Of a DNA stretch of 64,000 nucleotides, positions 43,900 through 55,129 are shown one piece after another. The notes below the pieces were generated by a model, which did no database searches, was not told where the DNA came from, and saw only the letters and a list, made by a program, of their open reading frames with translations. Made by a program: the position numbers and the translations under genes. Within the stretch, counting starts at the first letter, position 1, and each line of letters opens with the position of its first letter. Origin of the DNA: Anagrus nilaparvatae. Lineage: Eukaryota > Arthropoda > Insecta > Hymenoptera > Mymaridae. The DNA lies in assembly GCA_022575985.1 (NCBI GenBank), contig JAKSXM010000228.1, positions 620,001-684,000 of the forward strand, read 5' to 3'.

Positions 43900-45085
43900 A
43901 TATTACTCCAGTCAAAATACGGGGGGAGGGGGGTTGTATAGTTACTGGCAACCACCAGATTTGGTCTACTATGGGTTTTCTGGGTCGCTGAACACGAAAA
44001 TTGTAGTCATTTGGTAAAAAAATTGGGGCTTCACCCATAAATTAGCAAAAACTAACCCCAAAATTGGGTGCTCTTTGCGTACCCAGATCTGGCTCATAGG
44101 ATTTTTTTGGGTCGCTGAATAAGAATTTTAGTGATTTTTCAAGGTAAAATTAATATTTTACCCTTAAATTACCAAAAGCTACCCCTAAAAGGGTGTCATT
44201 GTTATTTTCGCACTTTGGGTATGCAGATGTGGCACTAAGGGATTTTTTGGGTCGCCAATCAAGAATTTTGGTTAGTTTTTTAGATTAAATTAATGTTTCA
44301 CCCTTCAATTAGCTTAAACTACTGTTATGAAATAACTAACAAAATAAATAATTAATAATTAAATATAAGTTACGTAAGATAATAATTATAAATATTTTAA
44401 GTTAAATTCATAAATAGTATTTAAGCTAATTAATCAAACAATAGATATTTTAAATTAAGAAATTGTAACATAGAATTAAGATACTATAACATAAAATTGT
44501 GAAATTATAACATATAACTATGTAATAATCAAATAATTTAAGAAATAATAATATTTATATTTTGAATATTTTAAATATTTATAAACAATAATTTGTTGTG
44601 CTCATTTGGATACCATCCCTATAAACATCATGGGTAAGTATATATATTTATTATTTATAATATATATATTTATTTATTAACTGTTAATTATTAATAAATC
44701 ATAGCCATTAGGCACATAACACTACATTTTCCGTTTTTGTTCGTCCAGATTTGATTCATATAAGTTTTTTGGGTCGCTGATCAAGAATTTCGGGGATTGA
44801 AAAAATGCGAAAATAGCAAACATACCCCTTTTGGGTTTAGTTTTAGCTAATTTGAGGGTGAAATATTAATTTCACCTAAAAAACTTACTAAAGTTCTTGA
44901 TCAGCGACACAAAAACCCCTAGTAGCCAGATCTGGGTACGCAAAGAGCGAATATATTAAAAATACCCCATTTTGGGTGTAGTTTTTACTAAATTAAAGTT
45001 GAAGCCCCAATTTCATCACCAAATGACCCCGATTTTTGTGTTCAGCGACTCAAAAAACCTATAGTAGACCGTATTTTGCCTGGAG
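43900..45085. repeat. Foldback element with GGGTCGCTGA tandem repeats
   Basis: GGTCTACTATGGGTTTTCTG near 43963 pairs with the inverted copy near 45050. Each arm contains two to three units of about 130 bases starting TTTTTGGGTCGCTGA(N)CA(A/C)GAATTTT (left: 43977, 44105, 44243; right: 44767 on the same strand, inverted at about 44890 and 45035). The unique centre (44340-44740) is A+T-rich and non-coding. The right end abuts the right arm of the 550-bp inverted repeat. Confidence 0.7.
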
Positions 45086-45094
45086 TATATATAT

Positions 45095-45665
45095 AGGATA
45101 TATATATAATTATATATAATATATCAAGAGTGTATCTAAAAGAACAGAAAAATCAATATTAAAAGACATAATATATTTTTTTTTGTAAAAATCATGTAAC
45201 GATAAAGAAATAAGTTAATTAAAATATAATACAATTATTTTTAGACGAAAGAAGGTTAGAGTAGTCATATTATCTTGTGAATGTTTATATAAAAAAATTT
45301 AACTCAAATAAAAAAAAGTGCAATTTATTCACATTAAAAGCATTTTTACTTTATTTCATAAAAACTGTCAAATTTTAAAAAGCAAAAAATGTTTTCTCTT
45401 AACAAACTTTTTTTAAAAATGCATTTTATGTACTTATGAAATTTTTCTATTATAGCTTATTTCTATTATTGCTTTATGTTAAAAGTATAAAAAAAAGTAA
45501 TTTAATTATCTAAAAAACTTTCGCTTTTAAAATATAGTCAATTCTATATTTATTATCAATTTAATTATTTACTTATAAAGTAGGTATTTAAGTGTTCAAT
45601 TATGAAATTAATGTACATAAAATAACAAAAAAAAGGTATCTATAACAATCTTCTTTCCATTTCCG
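45095..45665. repeat. Right arm of the long inverted repeat
   Basis: Inverted partner of 39690-40240; see that entry for matched landmarks. It starts directly after the foldback that ends at about 45085. Confidence 0.75.
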
Positions 45666-45669
45666 ATAA

Positions 45670-47730
45670 TTTTATTTGAACGAAATATTTTATATATGCT
45701 TATTCCCCCTTTTCAAATATTATTTGATAAGATAAATATGCAAAACTTAATTTGATTATTATTCCGCTTCACTGCATTTTAATTTCAATATTCATTTTAT
45801 TTAAAATGTAAGTTAAATATAATAAGAACCTCGAAGGAAAAAATATTTTATTTATAAGAAATTTATTATTATACTGTAGAACTATTTTTTTTAATTTTAT
45901 TTAATTTTATACATAAGCGTATTATTTATTTTTTATAAAAATAAATAAATTTTCTTTTGTTATATAACGACGTATCCGATATTATTTTATAACAATTTTT
46001 AAAATCCTTAAATTATTTTTTTAATTGCTTCTACAAAATTACTGCTTGCTTATTTTTTGAATATATTTAGAATATAGTCATAAGTACAATGTCCATGTGT
46101 AAAATTAAACATTATTCAATTTTTTTCTGATTATAATTAGCATATACTTTACGCGTGATAAGCAGCTAGGTAAAAAATTTTTTAATTTAATTTTCTTTTC
46201 TTAAATTTGCTACAGTTTAAAAAAAAAAGTTCAATCGTCACATCCGGAATTTCCATTCACAGCAATTGGAAGTTTCCCACAACCGGAATTTTTAATCATT
46301 GCAGAAATTTAAAGCGTGTCAGCCAGAAAAGGTCTTTTGCAGAATAAGTAGCTGGTAGAATTTTTCTTCTTTCGAATAAAGAATTTAAAAATAAAGCCCT
46401 GACATGAATCATGGAAATCTTGCTAAAAACGGGTCTTGCCGGCCAATCAGAAGCTAGCATTAAAATTCTTTCCGGCCAATGAAAACTAATCTCCCCCCAC
46501 TAAACTCTCCTTTCATAGGTAAGTATTATAAAAATTTTTAGTTGATAATAATAATATACTGATATATAAAAAAAATTATTTCAAACAATCAATATTTTTT
46601 ATAGAAAGTATACCTTCATAAAAGTTTTAAGACACTTTATATTTGCACAATATGTTTTAATTTACCTATATCACTTAGTTCAAAAAATTTTGTATTGCCT
46701 TTTTACAATAATAATTTTAAAAATTTGATCATAAAATCAGAGTCTGCACCCTTATTTAAAAAAATGGTTACGATAACGGTTGCTTTTTATTTAAACATGA
46801 AATTTCTGCTTGAACTTCTGCGATATTAAAACAGGAACGAGAGTATTTTAGATACATAGGTATCTCTATCTAAAGAGACTTTTGAAAAGTAATTGAAACG
46901 GAAGTTAGAATTTTACCCAAATTTTGTCGAATAATTTTTCAGCGTTAAAAACACCTACTAAAATTTCCAATCGTTGTATTTGACTACTTAACGTTTAAAA
47001 AAAATGATTCGGCGCAATCTTGAACTTTTTTTTACCAAACATATTATTTAGAAAAAATTCCACAAAAATTAAGCAACAAAGTTTAAAAACCCATTTTATG
47101 ATAATTTCAAATGCCCAAATTTTTTTGATAATGTTCGATAAAATTAAATTTACATTCATAAATAACAAGAAATCGATAAATTTTTTAAATTTAATAACTT
47201 CTTGATATAAATAAATAAAAAACTTTACCTACCTTCTATTTCTGCTGAATTTTCATAAATAATATTATAATTTAACTGCAAAAAAGTTGTTTTTATTAAT
47301 TCTTTATCATGCATTTTTAATTAGTAGTCTATTTTATATCTATTAAAAGGAATTTTTTATCGGTGGATATAATACGCGTTGTGGAATGGAAATAGTCTAT
47401 TTTTATCGAAAAAAAAAATAATTTTAAACAATTTATAGTTTTATTTTAACGCTTTTAGTACCTTTTTTCATATTGCATTTATTAACGAATTTAAATTTCA
47501 CGCTAAAAGATTTAACACACTCAAAGTTATACAAAATCATATTTAATACAGTGTTAAAAAGTAAAAAATTCGCGTGTTAAATCCGAGTTATGTGCAAAGT
47601 TGTTGTGCAAAATACTTTTTGTGTGAATGTGTCGAAAGATACTTGTGTAAATAAAATGGTATTAAATTTTTACGTGTAACAAATTTTGTGTTAAAAAATG
47701 TCTGTTTAATTTTCTTTGTATTAAACTTAC
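45670..47730. other. A+T-rich region without a gene
   Basis: No coding or repeat structure recognised except a less A+T-rich patch at 46230-46510, which contains two CCGGCCAAT-type boxes (near 46439 and 46473). These may be CCAAT boxes of a relic promoter; no transcript is evident. Confidence 0.4.
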
Positions 47731-47744
47731 ACGGCCAGGCTGCT

Positions 47745-47860
47745 TTGCTTGAATATTCAAGCAACAAATAAACCTGTTTGAAATTTCAAGCAAGCTGCTT
47801 GAAAATTCAAGCAAATACTTGAAAATTCAAGCAAATTGCTTGAATATTCAAGCAATCAAT
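47745..47860. repeat. Tandem TTCAAGCAA palindromes
   Basis: Five successive imperfect palindromes of the form GCTTGAA(A/T)(A/T)TTCAAGC, about 20-25 bases apart, with the lead-in ACACGGCCAGGCTGCTTTGC. Each could form a short hairpin. They adjoin the TIR element at 47826, and one unit is included in its arm. Confidence 0.7.
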
Positions 47861-49030
47861 TAAATCAGATAAAAAATACCGTAGGAAAGCTTAAATATTA
47901 TTCCCCCTTTTTTTAAAGACTTTTTGTGAGAAAATATTTGGATTACCTGCTGTTATACCTAATTGCCTATTTCTTTCTTTTTTTAGTTATATAAATTTCT
48001 GGTTTGTTACTGTTTTTATGTTATTTAAAGGGGGAATGAGGGGGTAGGTATATTAAGATGAAACAGAGTCATCTTTAAAAAAAATTCAATATTGATTTTT
48101 AGATTAAAACTAACTTTTCCAAACATATGTATGGAACAAATTAATTTTAAATAAACTTTTGTTAAAAAAAACATTACTTTAAGTCAACATAGTTACAGGA
48201 AAGTTAAATTTTAATATTTTTTTCATTTTTAAACTTTGTCTTACTTTTCAAATTTCCGACTAAAAACTTAATAGTGAGATTTAAACATTAGTCCAAGTTA
48301 GGTAATAAGTAAATGTACATAGATTTCAGATAAAATTTCGGTAATTATAAATGATTATTTTTTAATAATTAAATTAATTAGAATTTTAATTAGTATAAAA
48401 AAAATTAATTTTAATTTATTAATCAAGAAATCAATTAAATTATAACAATAAATTTTGCATAAAATAAGTTGGAAAATTTGTAATTTTTATTTAATTATAT
48501 AAATATTTTTATTAATAATATAAGATTATTGCCATTCTTAAAAATTTCAGGCATTGAGCAAAAATAAACAAAAATATTTGTAATATAAGCTTTAAGATTA
48601 CAGAATCTACATTATAAAAATACAAATAACAAAATTACAATTTATACGCATTTAATAAAACGGAAAATATTTTTAAAAAATAAGAAATTTTTTTAACATA
48701 CTTTTTTGACAATTAATTTATTTTATATATGCTTAGAAAATTTAGTTTTTATCTAAACATCAATATTGAATTTTTTTTTAAACATGCGACTCTGTTTCAT
48801 CTTAATTTACCTACCCCCCATTCCCATTGGATAACATAAAAGCAGTAACAAAGCAGAAATTTATATAACTAAAAAAAGAAAGAAATAGGCAATTAGGTAT
48901 AACAGCAGGTAATCTAAATTTTTTTTCTCAAATAACTCTTAAAAAAAAGGGAGGGGAATAACATTTAAGCTTTCCTACGGTATTTTTTATCTGATTTAAT
49001 TGATTGCTTGAATTTTCAAGCATTTGCTCA
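47826..49030. mobile_element. 1.2-kb element with inverted repeats of about 250-300 bases
   Basis: CAATCAATTAAATCAGATAA near 47853 and following sequence pairs with 48785-49015; matched landmarks include CGTAGGAAAGCTTAA, ACCTGCTGTTATACCTAATT and AAGATGAAACAGAGTC, each found inverted on the right side. The middle (48130-48730) is A+T-rich and shows no transposase. A partial third copy of the left arm occurs at 53560-53690, again next to TTCAAGCAA palindromes. Confidence 0.75.
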
Positions 49031-49039
49031 TGGAAAAAA

Positions 49040-50145
49040 TTAGGTTTTTCACATAAAAAAAGAAGATTTTTTCTACTCTAGTACATAATCTTCTTTTATG
49101 TTAATTACATCTGCTATATAGACAGTTTTTGGTGTAGCTGGCGTAATTATATCTAAAAGACATAATTAGACTATTACGCTATAACAAAAATGAAAAAATT
49201 TTTACTATTTTTAAATTGAGGAATAAATTATGGAAAGTAAATTGGTGTTAAAACGATATTTCTAAAACTAATTTTTCCATACAAAAAAATTAGGTATTAA
49301 GTCCATCAAGAATAAAAAAGTTGTTGTTTTTAGTATCTTTCGGTGGCAAAAATTTTGAAAGAATAAATTTTCAAAAAATTAAGTATCAGATCCAAGAAAT
49401 CGAGTAAAAATGATATTTCTAAAATTAATAATTTCGGAGACAAAAATTAGGTATGATGTACGATAATAAAAAAAAATTTGGTGTTTTTTATATTTTTTGG
49501 TAGCAAAAATTTTATGATAAAATTGAAAGAAAAATTAACTATCAGATTCAAGATATTAAGTAAAAACGATAGTTCTAGATATTAGTACTTTCATAGAAAT
49601 AAATTAAGTACTACGTCCAAAAATAAAAAAAAATTATAATTTTTTTGAAATTTTTTTATGTAAAAAATTTAAAAAAAAAAATTTTTGAAAAATTACGTAT
49701 CAGATGGAAAAATCCTTTACAAACGATGATTCTAGATATTCGTACTTTCATAGGAAGAAATTAAGTACTACGTCCTGAAAACGGCAAAAATTTTGAGAAA
49801 AAAATTTTTTAAAATTAATTATAAGATTCAAGATCGTACTGTCGTGGAAATAAATGAGGTATTACATCCAAATTAAAAAAAAAAAAGTACCTCAAGATTT
49901 TTTAGTGAAAAAATTTTTGAAAAAAAAATTAGGTCTTAATATCATACTGGTTGTAAAATATCACCGGTTACAGTGAAACATATATATATAAATACATACA
50001 TACACACACACCCACATACATACTTTTTTTAAAAACCGGTTTTTTAGCTTCCTGAGGTCTCAAAACGTGATTATATGTCAAAAAATCAAAAATAAGAATT
50101 TTACCTAAGACAATGGTTTATCTACGAGGAACCAAAATATCCTGA
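49040..50145 (+). repeat. Satellite-bearing element, copy 1 (156-bp units)
   Basis: The first 450 bases are a direct repeat of 38260-38700. Tandem units then follow, marked by AAATTAAGTACTACGTCC (49598 and 49758) and GAGGTATTACATCC (49856). The end module comprises ATCACCGGTTACAGTG, a TACATACACACAC run (49985-50025), AAAACCGGTTTTTTAGCTTC and a terminal hairpin around GGTTTATCTACGAGGAACC (50115-50135). Confidence 0.75.
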
Positions 50146-50149
50146 CAAC

Positions 50150-51994
50150 TAGCTGGCACTTAGGTTCCTCAAACAATGAGCTTAATACTTAAATATGCCA
50201 CAGATATCACCGATTACAAGTATGCAATCATACATACAATTCTATTAACTTTTAAACGTTTTTTTTATTGATCAAAAATTTTGGAACGAATTTTTAAAAA
50301 ATTAATTATCAGATTCGAGATATCGAGTAAAAACCATATTTTCAAATATAAGTATTTTCGTGCAGTTTTTTTAATTTTTTTGTTTTTTTAAATTTGAGAA
50401 AAAAAATTTGAAAAAATTCGGTATCAGATCCAAAAAATTACTATAAACGAACTTTCTAAAACTAGTACTCTCATAGAAATAAATTAGGTACTACGTCCAA
50501 AAAGAAAAAAATATTTGGTGTTTTTTGTATTTTTTTGTGACGAAAATTTTGTTTTAGAAAATTAAGTATCCGATTCGAGATATCATGTGAAAGCATACTT
50601 TCAAATATAAGTACTTTCATGGAAATAAATGAGGTATTACATCCAATAATTAAAAAAAAAAAAAAGTACCCGAGCTTTTTTGGTGAACAAATTTTTGAAA
50701 AAAAAATTAGGTCTTAATTCAATAATGGTTGTGAAATATCATTGGTTACAATATTTTCAGATATTAGTACTTTAATGGAATTAAATGAGGTATTACACCA
50801 AAAAAAAAAAATAAATATTGCAGTTTTTTTTATTTTTCTTTTTTTTTAATTTTGACAAAAAAATTTTTGAAAAAATTAAGTATCAGATCCAAAAAATTAC
50901 TATAAAAAAAGTTCTTAAAACTAGTACTTCCATGGAAATAAATTAGGTACTACGTCCAAAAAGAAAAAAAAAATTGGTATTTTTTGTATTTTTTGTGAAA
51001 AAAATTTTAGGAAAAAAATTTTCAGAAAATTAAGTATCCGATTCAAGATATCATGTAAAAACCATACTTTCAAATGCAAGTACTTTCATGGAAATAAATG
51101 AGGTATTACATCCAAATTAAAAAAAAAAAAAAGGAGTTTGAAATTTTTTGATAAAAAAATGTTTGGAAAAAAAAATTAGGTCTTAATTCGATAATGGTTT
51201 TGAAATATCACTAGTTACAATATTTTCAGATATTAGTACTTTCATAGAATTAAATGAGGTATTACACCAAAAAAAAAAAATATTGCAGTTTTTTTTATTT
51301 TTGTTTTTTTTTAATTTTGACAAAAAAAATTTTGAAAAAATTAAGTATCAGATCCAAAAAATTACTATAAACAAGGTTCTTAATACTAGTACTTCCATGG
51401 AAATAAATTAGGTACTACGTCCAAAATCAAAAAAAAAATTTGTATTTTTTGTATTTTTTTGTGAAAAAAATTTTAGGAAAATAATTTTCAGAAAATTAAG
51501 TATCCGATTCGAGATGTCATGTGAAAACCATGCTTTCAAATATAAGTACTTTCGTGGAAATAAATGAAGTATTACACCTAAAAAAAAAAAAAAATATTGC
51601 AGTTTTTTTAATTTTTTTGTTTTTTTAAATTTGAGAAAAAAATTTTGAAAAAATTCGGTATCAGATCCAAAAAATTACTATAAACGAACTTTCTAAAACT
51701 AGTACTCTCATAGAAATAAATTAGGTACTACGTCCAAAAGAAAAAAATATTTGGTGTTTTTTGTATTTTTTTGTGACGAAAATTTTGGGAAAAAATTTTT
51801 AGAAAATTAAGTATCCGATTCGAGTTATCATGTGAAAACCATACTTTCAAACATAAGTACTTTCGTGGAAATAAATGAGGTATTACATCCAAATTAAAAA
51901 AAAAAAAGTACCTCGAGCTTTTTTGGTTAAAAATTTTTGAAAAAAAAATTAGGTCTTAACTCCATAATGTTTGTGAAATATCAGCGACGTACGT

Positions 51995-52025
<31 letters not shown>

Positions 52026-52145
52026 GACTTTTTTTAAAAACCGGTTTTTTAGCTTCCTGAGATCTCAAAACGTGCTTATATTCCAAAAAATCAACAAAAA
52101 AATTCTGACCGATCACAATGGTTCCTCTATGAGGAACCAAAATTA
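50150..52145 (+). repeat. Satellite-bearing element, copy 2, with higher-order repeat
   Basis: Ten phased units are marked by GGTACTACGTCC, GGTATTACATCC or GGTATTACACC at about 50488, 50631, 50787, 50945, 51099, 51256, 51410, 51568, 51724 and 51878, a spacing of 143-158 bases. For most of the array the three marker variants recur in a fixed cycle, giving a higher-order period of about 460 bases. The array ends in a (CA)n run (51995-52020), AAAACCGGTTTTTTAGCTTC and a perfect hairpin TGGTTCCTCTATGAGGAACCA in the 52113-52140 region. Non-coding; open frames here come from the repeat. Confidence 0.8.
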
Positions 52146-52149
52146 AAAT

Positions 52150-53385
52150 AAAATAAAAAATAAAAAATTAACTATAGAGGGGAAATCAAACTTTTTAAGA
52201 TTTATTTTTTTGCGTAATAAAAATGAATTAAAATTAATAATTTATTAATTATATACGTAATTTTTAGTTGATGAAGTCAATGAAGTGATCTATGAATATT
52301 TTATTATGATCTATAAATATTTTATTTATTACCTTAATTTTATTTGATTATCGATGATATAGTAGTATAATAGTTTATATAATAGTTTTCTTGTCTACGA
52401 ACTTAAAAAATTTTTTTTTTTTTAATTTTTTCTTTTAGTGTGGCCAGGCTGTTAATATAAAATTTTAATTTCAATTTTTTGCGTTATTTTTCACATAAGA
52501 AGGATCATTTTTACTTTTAGAAAATATGAAATAAACTTCTTTTCAAATTTAATAAATAACATGTTTAAAAATTTAAAATTATAATAAAATCCAAATTTTA
52601 AAGTTTAATTGTAAATTTCAAGTAACTTTATAACAATGTGAAAAAAATATCAAGAAAAATGTTAGTAACATTTTTCAAAAATTTTAAAACTTAAATTAAC
52701 GTAAAATCTGCAACCTCTTTTATTACAAACACTTCCGCGCGCTTTTCGTAAGATACTAAACCATCCTGAGCTTTTAAAGCATAAAAGCATGTAAACAGCA
52801 GACTACCCTACTCTATAGGAATTTTGTTTACATAAATAAAGTTACACTACTAACAAAAAAGCTCTGTTAATTTTCTACATAAATGCGCAAAGATTTTTTT
52901 TTCTTTCAAATATCAAATTTATTGTTAGATGATTAAAAATTTAGATTTATTACAAGTTTAGGTAATTTAGATCGAGTGAATTTTATTTTTGAATACCAAA
53001 TCAAGAAACTTAAGACAAAAGAATCACATAAAAAATATATAGAAGAGTGATTGGATACTTCTTTTAACAATTAAGCAAGTGTAAAAACAAGGATGATCCA
53101 ATATTTCGTCTCGAAGATAAATGTTTGAAAAAATTTTTTTTAAAAAGATAATATAATAATAATTATTCGAGAAAGTCTGCAGTAGTCAATTTTAAATAAT
53201 TATATAATAATGAAGTACTTTATTAGCTACAAAAAGTACATGAAATGACATTTATTTTAAGTTAAAACTTTGAAATAGTAAACAAAAAATTTTCAGTTTA
53301 ATAACATATTTTACTAATATATTTTTCAATTTCTTTATTTATAAGTGATTTTTTTACCCATGAAATAAATACGTGGGAAGTTTGT
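52150..53385. other. A+T-rich region without a gene
   Basis: No gene or well-defined repeat end found; GTGTGGCCAGGCTG near 52438 is a relative of the lead-in phrase of the TTCAAGCAA palindromes. Confidence 0.45.
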
Positions 53386-53389
53386 TTTG

Positions 53390-53690
53390 CTCGAAATTTC
53401 AAGGAAGTTGCTTGAATTGTTTGAAATTTTAAGCTTTTAAAGGAAGGAATATAGCTACTGGAAATTTCAAGCAAGTTGCTTTAAAAGTGAATGGTTTTTT
53501 CAAATATAAAATTCAAGCAGTTTTTTAATCAACTGTACCAGACTTGAAGAAAGCTTACATTACATTTGTCTTCCTTTTTTGAACATTTATATGTTAAGAA
53601 AAAAATTAGGGTTTCTGGCTGTTATACCTAATAGCTTATTTCTTTTTTCTTTAATTATATAAATTTATGAATTATTGCTGCTTTGTCAGA
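53390..53690. repeat. TTCAAGCAA palindromes plus partial TIR-element arm
   Basis: Degenerate GAAATTTCAAGCAA-type palindromes (53390-53530) are followed by a segment related to 47880-48020 (AAGAAAGCTTACATTA, GGCTGTTATACCTAATAGC, TTATATAAATTTATG). The adjacency repeats that at 47745-48040, so the palindromes belong to this element family. Confidence 0.55.
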
Positions 53691-53699
53691 TAAATGTTA

Positions 53700-54993
53700 A
53701 AAAACGCTGCCAAGTGATTGGCACTATGGTTCCTCATCAACAATAGCAAAATATTTATAATGGTCTACTTTATCTAATAAAAATGATGTTTTTTTAATTT
53801 TTTTATATGAAAAATATTCAAAAAAAAAATATGAAAAATTACGTATCAGATGGAAAAAATCCTTTGAAAACAATAATTCTAGATATTAGTACTTTCATAG
53901 AAATAAATTAAGTACTAAGTCCAAAAAGAAAAAAAATTATTATGTTTTTTTAATTTTTTTATACAAAAAATTTGGAAAAAAAAAATTTCAAAAAAATTAC
54001 ATATCAGATAGAGAAATCCTTTAAAACCATAATTCTAGATATTAGTACTTTCATATAAATAAATTAAGTACTAAGTTCAAAAAGAAAAAAAATTATTGTG
54101 TTTTTTAAATTTTTTTATACAAAAAATTTTGAAAAAAAAAATTTCGAAAAATTACATATAAGATGGAGAAATCCTTTAAAACCATAATTCTGGATATTAG
54201 TACTTTCATAGAAATAAATTAAGTACTACGTCCAAAGAGAAAAAAAATTATTGTGTTTTTTTAATCTTTTTATACAAACAATTTTGAAAAAAAAAATTTA
54301 GAAAAATTACATATCAAATGGAGAAATCCTTTAAAAACGATGATTCTGGATATTAGAACTTTTCTAGAAATAAATTAGGTATTACGTCCAAAAAGAAAAA
54401 AAATTATTGTATTTTTTTAATTTTTTTATTAAAAAAATTTTGAAAAAAAAAGATTTCGAAAAGTTACGTATCACATGAAATAATCATTTAAAAATGATAA
54501 TTCCCCAATAAGCACATTCTAAATATTCGTACTTTCGTAGAAAAACATTAAGTACTACATCCTAAAAAAAAAAAAAAATTGGCATTTTTTATATTTTTTG
54601 GCGGCAAAAATTTTGAGAAAAAAATATTCAAAAAATTAAGTATCAGGTCCAAAAAATTACTTTTATAGGGGTTCTTAAAACTAGTACTTCCATGGAAGCA
54701 AATTATGTACTACGTTCAAAGAAAAAAAAAAAATTGGTGTTTTTTGTATTTTTTTATGAAAAAAATTTTGGGAAAAAAATTTTCAAAAAATTAAGTATCA
54801 AATTCGAGATATCGAGTAAAAACCATACTTTCAAATATAAGTACTTTCGTGGAAATAAATGAGGTATTACATCCAAATTAAAAAAAAAAAAAAAGTACCT
54901 CGAGCTTTTTTGGTGAAAAAAATTTTGAAAAAAAAATTAGGTTTTAATGTCGTGTTGGCTGTGAAATATCACCGGTTACAGTGCGACAAACAT

Positions 54994-55032
<39 letters not shown>

Positions 55033-55110
55033 CAGAGACTTTTTTTAATAACCGGTTTTTTAATAACCGGCTTCCTGAGGTCTCAAAACGTGCTTATATG
55101 CCAAAATATC
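53700..55110 (+). repeat. Satellite-bearing element, copy 3, with both ends
   Basis: The left end AAACGCTGCCAAGTGATTGG carries a GCCAA/TTGGC hairpin and TATGGTTCCTCATC. Units marked by AGTACTA(A/C)GTCC-type phrases stand at about 53911, 54067, 54222, 54379, 54551, 54706 and 54863: spacing 155-157 bases, once 172. The right end has ATCACCGGTTACAGTG, a CATACATACACACAC run (54990-55033), ACCGGTTTTTTAATAACCGG and GCTTCCTGAGGTCTCAAAAC. This is the only copy in which I see both ends around one array, giving an element of about 1.4 kb. Confidence 0.7.
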
Positions 55111-55129
55111 GAAAATCAAAATTTCATAA

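Noticed and set aside
47745..47860. CRISPR-like array (regularly spaced palindromes)
   Set aside because: Repeats are imperfect, spacing is short and irregular, and the setting is clearly eukaryotic.
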